Assembly: GCA_046313435.1 (NCBI GenBank)
Contig: JBKBYG010000041.1
Location: forward strand, 1-11,648
Direction: 5' to 3'
Source of the DNA: JBKBYG01 sp046313435
Lineage (GTDB): Bacteria > Pseudomonadota > Alphaproteobacteria > Rickettsiales > Arcanibacteraceae
Length of the DNA: 11,648 bases
Positions 6,335 through 11,648 of this stretch are shown piece after piece. The position numbers and the translations under genes are program-made. The first letter of the stretch is position 1, and each line of letters starts with the position of its first letter. Below the pieces are notes generated by a model. The model had not been told where the DNA came from. It saw only the letters and a program-made list of their open reading frames with translations, and searched no databases.

Positions 6335-7408
6335 ATGTTTAATTATGAAAAAATGAAAATAAGCTTTTTATATTTTATTACAATCTTTCTTGTATTGACT
6401 GGATGCACTAAAATTGAAAATATAAAAAATTTTCCCTCTCAAGGTAATAAATTCCAACAATATTTAACTAAATATTATATTGAGTTGGCAGAGTCTGAAG
6501 CTGAACAATATGATTGGATAGATTCTCAACATTTTGCAGCTAAAGCAATGTATGTCGCTCATGGAAAAACCCCTGAACCAGAAGATCCTAAACATTGGAA
6601 TATACCCAAAACTATTCTTCCTTCGTTATTAAATGCAAGAATACAACTATTAAAATATCTAACTCCTGAAAATATTAAAAATTACCCAGAGACTTTAGCT
6701 AAAGCACAATACGCCTTTGACGCTTGGGTGGAAGAGCAGGAAGAAAATTGGCAAATAGAGAAAATTGAAGAATGTAGAGAAAATTTTTATTTAGCATTAA
6801 ATAATATAATTGATAAAAATACTAAAGCCAAAGATAAAGAGGAAGTAAAATCAAAAAAGAAAAAAGGTAATTTAAAAGAATCTAAAGAGGGAAAAAATAA
6901 GGTTAAACCTTTAAATAACAAAAAGGCTAAAAGTAAATTTGAAAATAATATCAATAAAAAATCTTCTAAAAAAGTTAAAGCAAAACCAAAAATTGTAAGC
7001 AAAAAACCTGATGCAACTAGTGCATTAAAAAAAGCAGATAAGAAGAAGCTTGTCTCTTCTAATTTACCAAAGAATAATATAAAACTTAGTGCAGATGATT
7101 ATAAAATTATTTTCAAACCTTCTTCAGTGGAGTTTAGCGCTATGACTAATGAGCGTCTTAAAAATATACTTGCTTATATAAATTCTAACCCTAAATGCGA
7201 AATAATAATTAACTCGTATAGTAAAGCCATGAACAATGATAATGATAACCTTAAACTTTCTAAAGAAAGAGCTCTTTTTATTAAAAACAAACTAATTAAA
7301 GCTGGAGCTTTTGAAAATAATATTACTATTTTTGCATTTGGGAATTCAGAAGCTGAAGAATTAAATAATATTAATCCGAATCTTATCGAATTATACTTAG
7401 CTGAGTAA
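6335..7408 (+). CDS. Paralogous lipoprotein with Lys-rich linker and degenerate OmpA domain
   Basis: A 357-aa paralog of the preceding gene. The better start is probably the in-frame ATG at 6353 (MKISF), because the ATG at 6335 touches the terminator hairpin and adds residues before a normal signal peptide. The lipobox is LTGC (Cys24 from the first ATG, Cys18 from the second). The N-terminal domain is plainly shared with the first lipoprotein: YDWIDSQHFAAK, PEDPKHW, then FDAWVEEQEENWQ (128-140). It continues into a very Lys-rich, low-complexity linker (about 161-249). The C-terminal ~100 residues align with the OmpA domain of the neighbour, but the key Asp is replaced by Lys298 and the NRRVE block is lost. 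Arg312 in the LSKERA block remains. Peptidoglycan binding through diaminopimelate is therefore doubtful; the basic linker may instead bind anionic polymers. No clear ribosome binding site is seen. Confidence 0.85.
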   Translation: MFNYEKMKISFLYFITIFLVLTGCTKIENIKNFPSQGNKFQQYLTKYYIELAESEAEQYDWIDSQHFAAKAMYVAHGKTPEPEDPKHWNIPKTILPSLLNARIQLLKYLTPENIKNYPETLAKAQYAFDAWVEEQEENWQIEKIEECRENFYLALNNIIDKNTKAKDKEEVKSKKKKGNLKESKEGKNKVKPLNNKKAKSKFENNINKKSSKKVKAKPKIVSKKPDATSALKKADKKKLVSSNLPKNNIKLSADDYKIIFKPSSVEFSAMTNERLKNILAYINSNPKCEIIINSYSKAMNNDNDNLKLSKERALFIKNKLIKAGAFENNITIFAFGNSEAEELNNINPNLIELYLAE

Positions 7409-7457
7409 TCCTTACCTCAATATCACATTTTATTCTTTACTAACAGGTATATTAAAT

Positions 7458-7487
7458 AAGAAATATACTAAATTAAAGAAATATACT
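7458..7487. repeat. 12-bp direct repeat upstream of mutS
   Basis: aagaaatatact occurs at 7458-7469 and again at 7476-7487, a period of 18 bp. The first copy also pairs with gtatatt at 7447-7453. The repeats lie just upstream of a TATAAT box and could be a pair of binding sites, though AT-rich sequence makes chance repeats likely. Confidence 0.35.
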
Positions 7488-7494
7488 TGTCTTT

Positions 7495-7500
7495 TATAAT
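7495..7500 (+). promoter_or_regulatory. Candidate -10 box of mutS
   Basis: TATAAT at 7495-7500 is a perfect -10, but no good -35 is found 16-18 bp upstream. A transcript starting near 7507 would begin inside the 36-bp palindrome and carry a leader of about 88 nt. Confidence 0.35.
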
Positions 7501-7504
7501 GAAA

Positions 7505-7540
7505 ATATATTAAATAATATAATTATATTATTTAATATAT
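7505..7540. repeat. Perfect 36-bp AT palindrome before mutS
   Basis: Every base from 7505 to 7540 pairs with its mirror position about a centre between 7522 and 7523, with no spacer. It is wholly A and T. As DNA it could be a dimeric-protein site or extrude a cruciform; as RNA it would be a tight 5'-leader hairpin. It has no T-run of terminator type. Confidence 0.7.
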
Positions 7541-7594
7541 GTACCTAAGTAATTCTTGTCGTAAATAAAAAATTAGCAAAAATTCAATAATCAA

Positions 7595-10237
7595 ATGAAC
7601 AAAGAAGTCCCTCTTACTCCTATGATGAGTCAATACCAAGATATAAAAAAACAATATTTGGACTGTCTTTTATTTTACCGCTTAGGTGATTTTTACGAGC
7701 TTTTTTTTGAAGACGCCATTATTGCTTCAAAAATATTAGATATAACCCTTACTAAAAGAGGGAAACATGATAGTCAGAATATACCAATGTGCGGAATACC
7801 TTTTCATGCAAGCGACTTGTATATTCCTAAATTAATTAAGGCTAATTATAAAATAGCAATATGTGAGCAGTTAGAGACACCCGAGGAAGCAAAAAAAAGA
7901 GGGTATAAAGCGGTTGTAAAAAGAGAAGTAGTTAGAATTATAACACCTGGGACAATTACGGAAGAAAATCTTCTTGATGGAAAGTTATCAAATTACTTAT
8001 GCTCAATAACAAAAATCGAAAATCAATATGGAATTTCATGGCTTGATATTTCAACTGGTGAATTTTCCTACTGCTCAAGCCTTGAAAGCAGTCTAGTTTT
8101 TGATATTTCAAGAATTGACCCTAGAGAAATTTTGATTTCTGATTCATTATATAACACATCTAATATCTATGATATATTAAATGACTATCATTCGAAAATA
8201 ACTACTCATGTTACAAGTTTTTTTGATTATAAACGCGCTGAATTAAAATTAAAATCATATTATAAAATTAATACATTAGAGGGTTTTGATCATTTTACAA
8301 AAGCTGAAATTGCGGCATGTGGTTCAATTTTGGAATATGTGTCACTAACACAAAAAAATAATATACCTCATTTAGCAATTCCTAAAAAATTAAAAAGCCA
8401 TTGCTATATGACTTTAGATCCAGCTACGAAACGCAGCTTAGAAATAAATTCTACAGTTTACGGTGAAAAATCTGGAAGTCTAGTTTCAATATTAGATAAA
8501 ACATTGACTAATGCAGGTGCAAGGCTATTAAATCACTTTTTGGCTTATCCATTAATTGATCCTTCGGCAATAAATAATCGTTTAAACAAGGTTGAATTTT
8601 TTATTGAAAATGAAAATCTTCGAGACAAAATTATCGAAGTTTTAAAAAATATAAGCGATATTGAACGCGCCACTCTTCGACTGATTATGGGACGAGGAGG
8701 ACCTAGAGATTTAAATATTATAAAAACTGGGCTGGCAAATTCATTTATAATAGCTGAATTATTTGAATATTCTGGCATTGAGCTTCCAAATGAAATTTTG
8801 GAACTTACTACTAATCTAGTTGGACATAACGCTTTGATTAAAGAACTAGAAGAAGCTGTAAAAGATGAAGTATCACTATTTGCTCGCGATGGCAATTTTA
8901 TAAGACCTAGTTTTCATCCTAAGTTGCAAGAATTAGTAGATTTACAAAATAACTTTCAATTACGCTTAGAGAATTTACGCGATACTTACCGACAAGAAAC
9001 TGGTATCAGCAATTTAAAAATCGAGCAAAACAATGTTATAGGATATTATATTGAAATTTCTCCTCAGCAATCAAGTAAGATCCAAGATAATAAATTTATT
9101 CATCGGCAAACATTAATCACAGGTATAAGATACACTACTTTAGAACTAAAAAATTTAGAAACTTCTTTAATCAATGGCAGGGAATTAATTAGCAGAATTG
9201 AATTACAAATTTTTAATGAGTTAGTTTCACATATTGATGAAGTTAAGGATAAAATTTTTCTTACGATATTTTCAATTGCTAATATTGATGTTGCGATAAA
9301 TTTTAGTAAATTAGCTTTGGAAATGAATTATAGTAGACCTATAATAGATAATAGTTTAAATTTCAATATTGAAAATGGTCGACATCCGGTAGTTGAAGCC
9401 AATTTCTTAAAATTAAACTCCAGTCAGTTTATATCAAATAATTGCAACCTTAATGAAAATAAAAATATCTGGTTATTAACTGGACCCAACATGGCTGGAA
9501 AAAGCACTTTCCTTAGACAAAATGCTCTTATTACAATAATGGCTCAAATAGGCTCGTTTGTTCCTGCGTCATATGCCCACATAGGAGTAGTAGACAGAGT
9601 TTTTAGTAGAGTTGGTGCTGCAGATGATTTAGCCCACGGAAAATCTACTTTTATGGTGGAAATGGTTGAAACTGCGGTAATATTAAACCAAGCTACGCAA
9701 AAATCATTATTAATTTTAGATGAAATAGGCAGAGGAACTTCTACATATGACGGTGTATCAATTGCATGGAGTTGCTTAGAATATATTCATAACAAAATAA
9801 AAGCTCGAACAATTTTTGCAACACACTATCATGAATTGACGAGCCTAACAAAATATTTAACTTCCCTTGTTTGTTATTCTATGAAAATTAAAGAATGGGA
9901 TAATAAGATAGTCTTCTTGCACGAAGTAAATAAAGGAAGCGTAGATAAATCTTATGGAATACATGTAGCGAAAATCGCAGGCCTACCTGATATAGTAATT
10001 AAAAAAGCAGAAGAAATTCTTAATTTACTTGAATCGTCAGGAGAAGTTAATCAAAAACTTAAATTTTCAAATGATTTACCTTTATTTGTATCTTCTATGA
10101 ATACAAATCCTTCAATAAAAAATAACAATCCTAATGAAAATACAATTTTGATTAATGAACTGAAGAAAATTAATGTCAACAATTTAACACCAATGCAAGC
10201 GTTGCAAATATTGCATAAATTAAAGAGTTTAATTTGA
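7595..10237 (+). CDS. mutS: DNA mismatch repair protein MutS
   Basis: A full-length 880-aa MutS (E. coli has 853). The N-terminal mismatch-binding domain has TPMMSQY and RLGDFYELF, with the Phe33-x-Glu35 pair that stacks on and contacts the mismatch. Connector, lever and clamp regions follow, with NLKIEQNNVIGYYIEIS in the clamp. The ATPase part has GRHPVVE (from 595), Walker A GPNMAGKST at 630-638, Walker B with Asp709-Glu710 followed by IGRGTSTYDG, then ATHYHEL and KSYGIHVAKIAGLP (785-798). Near the C-terminus DLPLF (827-831) looks like a beta-clamp binding motif, and LTPMQALQILHKLKSL ends the protein as usual in MutS. Family knowledge: MutS detects mispairs and recruits MutL, which is not encoded here. 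There is no Shine-Dalgarno sequence before the ATG. The gene converges with ccmG across 16 bp with no terminator visible. Confidence 0.98.
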   Translation: MNKEVPLTPMMSQYQDIKKQYLDCLLFYRLGDFYELFFEDAIIASKILDITLTKRGKHDSQNIPMCGIPFHASDLYIPKLIKANYKIAICEQLETPEEAKKRGYKAVVKREVVRIITPGTITEENLLDGKLSNYLCSITKIENQYGISWLDISTGEFSYCSSLESSLVFDISRIDPREILISDSLYNTSNIYDILNDYHSKITTHVTSFFDYKRAELKLKSYYKINTLEGFDHFTKAEIAACGSILEYVSLTQKNNIPHLAIPKKLKSHCYMTLDPATKRSLEINSTVYGEKSGSLVSILDKTLTNAGARLLNHFLAYPLIDPSAINNRLNKVEFFIENENLRDKIIEVLKNISDIERATLRLIMGRGGPRDLNIIKTGLANSFIIAELFEYSGIELPNEILELTTNLVGHNALIKELEEAVKDEVSLFARDGNFIRPSFHPKLQELVDLQNNFQLRLENLRDTYRQETGISNLKIEQNNVIGYYIEISPQQSSKIQDNKFIHRQTLITGIRYTTLELKNLETSLINGRELISRIELQIFNELVSHIDEVKDKIFLTIFSIANIDVAINFSKLALEMNYSRPIIDNSLNFNIENGRHPVVEANFLKLNSSQFISNNCNLNENKNIWLLTGPNMAGKSTFLRQNALITIMAQIGSFVPASYAHIGVVDRVFSRVGAADDLAHGKSTFMVEMVETAVILNQATQKSLLILDEIGRGTSTYDGVSIAWSCLEYIHNKIKARTIFATHYHELTSLTKYLTSLVCYSMKIKEWDNKIVFLHEVNKGSVDKSYGIHVAKIAGLPDIVIKKAEEILNLLESSGEVNQKLKFSNDLPLFVSSMNTNPSIKNNNPNENTILINELKKINVNNLTPMQALQILHKLKSLI

Positions 10238-10253
10238 GGAAAAAAATCATTTC

Positions 10254-10802
10254 TTAAGATTTATCAAAAAAAGGTAATATCTCCTTTCTATATATTTCAG
10301 AATTTATTGAACCTTTAATCCTTTTAACTATTATTCCATTTTCATTGATTAAAAAAGTTTCAGGTGCACCAACTAGTAACCATTTATCTGAAACTATTCC
10401 TCCTGTGTCCAGTGCAATATCTTTATAAATATTCTTCATTGATGAGAAATCGTTATCAAGCATATTATTTTTATTTTCACAAAAAATTCCATATACAGGG
10501 ATAGACTTATCAACTAAATCAGAAAAATACTTATAATTATTTTCACATTTTTTACACCCTACAGTGAAAAAAGAAAGTAAGAATTTTTTACCTGCTAAAT
10601 TTGTTAATTTGAAATATTGATTTTTTTCAAGTACTGATGGTAAAGCAAAACCCATTTTATCGTACGCATAAATGCGGTTATTAAATTCTTTTGCAACAGC
10701 AGCTATATTTTTTGTAAAAACAAACGACAAGCAAATAGGTAACAATAATATTATAAAAGAAGATAAAAATATTTTGTTTAAATTTTTATATATTTTTGGC
10801 AT
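10254..10802 (-). CDS. ccmG: Cytochrome c maturation thioredoxin CcmG/DsbE
   Basis: A 182-aa membrane-anchored thioredoxin-fold protein of usual CcmG length. One hydrophobic segment (about 11-31) anchors it, with the thioredoxin domain in the periplasm. The domain shows LAGKKFLLSFF followed by the redox pair Cys83-Lys-Lys-Cys86, and then GAPETFLINENGIIVKRIKG (145-164), with cis-Pro147 and the PETF signature typical of CcmG. It ends with EILPFFDKS, like the EIKPL end of relatives. Family knowledge: CcmG keeps the CXXCH cysteines of apocytochrome c reduced during haem attachment, with electrons from CcdA or DsbD. The Trp that normally precedes the first active-site Cys is Gly82 here. A third Cys (108) lies in the domain. 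A small membrane ORF starts upstream on the same strand. Confidence 0.85.
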   Translation of the reverse strand: MPKIYKNLNKIFLSSFIILLLPICLSFVFTKNIAAVAKEFNNRIYAYDKMGFALPSVLEKNQYFKLTNLAGKKFLLSFFTVGCKKCENNYKYFSDLVDKSIPVYGIFCENKNNMLDNDFSSMKNIYKDIALDTGGIVSDKWLLVGAPETFLINENGIIVKRIKGSINSEIYRKEILPFFDKS

Positions 10803-10831
10803 TTTACAACCTGATAATTCTTTAAATAAAT

Positions 10832-10957
10832 TTATAAAATATAATTTTGGATTTTATATTTAATTTTTAATTTTTTCAATAATTTAAATGTTATAAGAAT
10901 AATTAATAAAAGAGGACTTAGCAATATTGAATTGAGAACTATTAAAAATTTTATCAT
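10832..10957 (-). CDS. Possible small membrane protein, 41 aa, upstream of ccmG
   Basis: An open frame of 41 codons on the minus strand, ending 29 bp before the ccmG start. It encodes one hydrophobic helix (about residues 3-24, FLIVLNSILLSPLLLIILITF), then a strongly basic tail (KLLKKLKIKYK). AAAGG lies about 10 nt before its ATG (10955-10957), better than most sites in this window. Its size and layout (one helix plus a basic tail, directly before ccmG) recall CcmD, but I see no sequence match that proves it. In such AT-rich DNA a hydrophobic ORF can arise by chance. Confidence 0.4.
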   Translation of the reverse strand: MIKFLIVLNSILLSPLLLIILITFKLLKKLKIKYKIQNYIL

Positions 10958-11263
10958 AAATAATAACCTTTTTTGCAACTTATATTAGAATATAATAGCA
11001 TTTTACAACTTATGCAAGAGAAAATTTTTTAATTATATTATTTTTACATTTTTTTATTTAATTATATTGAAGGAAAATTTATAAACCTATAAAAGAAAAA
11101 GAGAAAATATTGTAAAAAAATTTTAGTTGTTTCAGTCGGATTTAATGAAAGGTACAAGTAGAGATTAGTATAAATATTAAGCCAGTGAAGAATAACAACG
11201 CACCAACTTCCAATCAAATAACTATACAAAAAAATTTAAAACTTAACTACAATATATAATATT
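10958..11263. other. AT-rich divergent intergenic region with short repeats
   Basis: I see no convincing gene, tRNA or known RNA in these 306 bp. It contains TTATATT-AG-AATATAA (10980-10995), flanked by near-identical copies of ttttgcaacttat (10971-10983) and ttttacaacttat (11001-11013). tttaattatatt occurs at 11028-11039 and 11057-11068. The segment from about 11115 to 11220 is less AT-rich than the rest but has stops in all useful frames. Promoters for ccmG and for the 48-aa ORF must lie here. Confidence 0.45.
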
Positions 11264-11410
11264 ATGGATTTAAAACTTCTTTACACTCATGATGCTTTTT
11301 ACATTTTTATTGGATTTACTGCTTGTAGCACTCTTATAATAGTTGCTAAACTATTTGGCTTAATCTTAAAGAAGCCAGAAAATTACTATAGTACAAAAAA
11401 GCATGATTAA
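11264..11410 (+). CDS. Small membrane protein, CcmD-like, 48 aa
   Basis: A 48-codon ORF with one membrane segment (about 12-35, FYIFIGFTACSTLIIVAKLF) and a short charged tail with KK and a final KKHD. The segment HDAFYIFIGFTA near the N-terminus resembles the H-x-F-Y-V/I pattern in CcmD, the small membrane protein that releases holo-CcmE from CcmABC in cytochrome c maturation. ccmG lies nearby in the opposite direction, which supports the idea. The match is short and unproven. The ORF overlaps the next gene by 8 bp (ATGATTAA), so the two are probably co-translated and it could instead be an accessory to the antiporter. A TATAAT at 11255-11260 sits only three bases before the ATG. That is too close for a leadered mRNA from this box, so another promoter (perhaps TACAAT at 11248-11253) would be used. 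Confidence 0.55.
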   Translation: MDLKLLYTHDAFYIFIGFTACSTLIIVAKLFGLILKKPENYYSTKKHD

Positions 11411-11648
11411 CAGTTATCATTTACCTCCTGGATTACTGGGAATATTTAGCTCTTTAATATTAATTTTATTACCTAAAAAGCTGATTAAAACTTCAAGCGT
11501 TGTAATTTCTTGTTTAATTTTGGTTGCATCATTCAACCTTAATCAAATACCTAACTTTGAATATAAAATTGCTGGATTAGAATTAACTTTATTTACTTCA
11601 CAAAACCCCTATTCATATATATTTACATTAGCTTTTAGTTTAGCTCTA
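11403..11648 (+). CDS. Proton-antiporter/NADH dehydrogenase-like subunit (MnhD/MrpD type), N-terminal part
   Basis: The first 82 codons of a gene that runs off the window. It opens with HLPPGLLGIFSSLILILLP, a first membrane helix, followed by a basic KKLIK turn and a second helix (about 32-44). A strand-like stretch YKIAGLELTLFTSQNPYSYIF then leads into a third helix. This order, with PPG near the start and a GLELTLF-type stretch before the next helices, matches subunit D of multisubunit Na+/H+ antiporters as I remember it. These proteins are related to the NuoL/M/N pumps of complex I. The channel-forming helices and their lysines lie beyond the edge, so the assignment rests on the N-terminus only. 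It overlaps the small upstream ORF by 8 bp. Confidence 0.65.
   Translation, partial: MINSYHLPPGLLGIFSSLILILLPKKLIKTSSVVISCLILVASFNLNQIPNFEYKIAGLELTLFTSQNPYSYIFTLAFSLAL

Noticed and set aside
6787..7002. 71-aa hydrophobic minus-strand frame opposite the Lys-rich linker
   Set aside because: Poly-Lys codons read in reverse give Phe/Leu-rich sequence, which explains the apparent membrane protein.
8545..8895. 116-aa open frame on the minus strand inside mutS
   Set aside because: It lies wholly antisense to conserved MutS core sequence and shows no protein-like features of its own.
10672..10863. 63-aa plus-strand frame over the ccmG start
   Set aside because: It overlaps CcmG and its leader antisense and has low-complexity composition.
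11115..11220. Possible tRNA or small RNA, because this stretch is less AT-rich
   Set aside because: No cloverleaf or strong stem could be drawn by eye, and no TTCRANNC-type T-loop was found.
1..11648. CRISPR array, insertion sequence or phage/defence island
   Set aside because: No regularly spaced repeats, transposase, integrase, restriction, toxin-antitoxin or phage genes were seen.

Overview
The window is very AT-rich and gene-dense. The products (RsfS, LolA, RNase HII, MutS, CcmG, an antiporter subunit, OmpA-type lipoproteins with an alphaproteobacterial-style N-terminal domain) fit a reduced-genome alphaproteobacterium. A Rickettsiales- or Holosporales-like host-associated lineage is my inference from composition, gene content and a repeat resembling Rickettsia palindromic elements; no rRNA or tRNA is present to prove it.

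Layout. Positions 1-373 hold the 3' end of an RTX-type secreted protein (+), which overlaps tail to tail with rsfS (-). Next comes a 240-bp spacer with two inverted repeats, then the minus-strand pair DUF3137-like membrane protein/lolA, whose stop and start codons abut. After a 379-bp AT-rich gap lies an unrecognised 133-aa protein (+). A minus-strand pair follows, rnhB and an SDR/epimerase-like protein overlapping by ATGA and ending at a terminator-like hairpin. Diverging from rnhB are two tandem paralogous lipoproteins (+). The first has an intact OmpA peptidoglycan-binding domain; the second has a long Lys-rich linker and a degenerate OmpA domain. The 98 bp between them are almost entirely two hairpins. 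Then comes mutS (+), preceded by a 12-bp direct repeat and a perfect 36-bp AT palindrome. mutS converges with ccmG (-), a cytochrome c maturation thioredoxin. Upstream of ccmG is a possible 41-aa membrane ORF, then about 300 bp of non-coding sequence. The window ends with a 48-aa CcmD-like membrane protein (+) overlapping the 5' end of a MnhD/MrpD-type proton-antiporter subunit that runs off the edge.

Functionally this is mostly core housekeeping: ribosome silencing, lipoprotein transport, RNA/DNA hybrid repair, mismatch repair, cytochrome c maturation and ion transport. Envelope functions recur (LolA, two lipoproteins that would be its cargo, a T1SS-type substrate). I see no clear defence system, CRISPR array, phage or insertion sequence. 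The less ordinary features are the diverged lipoprotein pair with its structured spacer, the palindrome at the mutS promoter, the compact repeat at 908-987, and the small membrane ORFs around the ccm/antiporter region.
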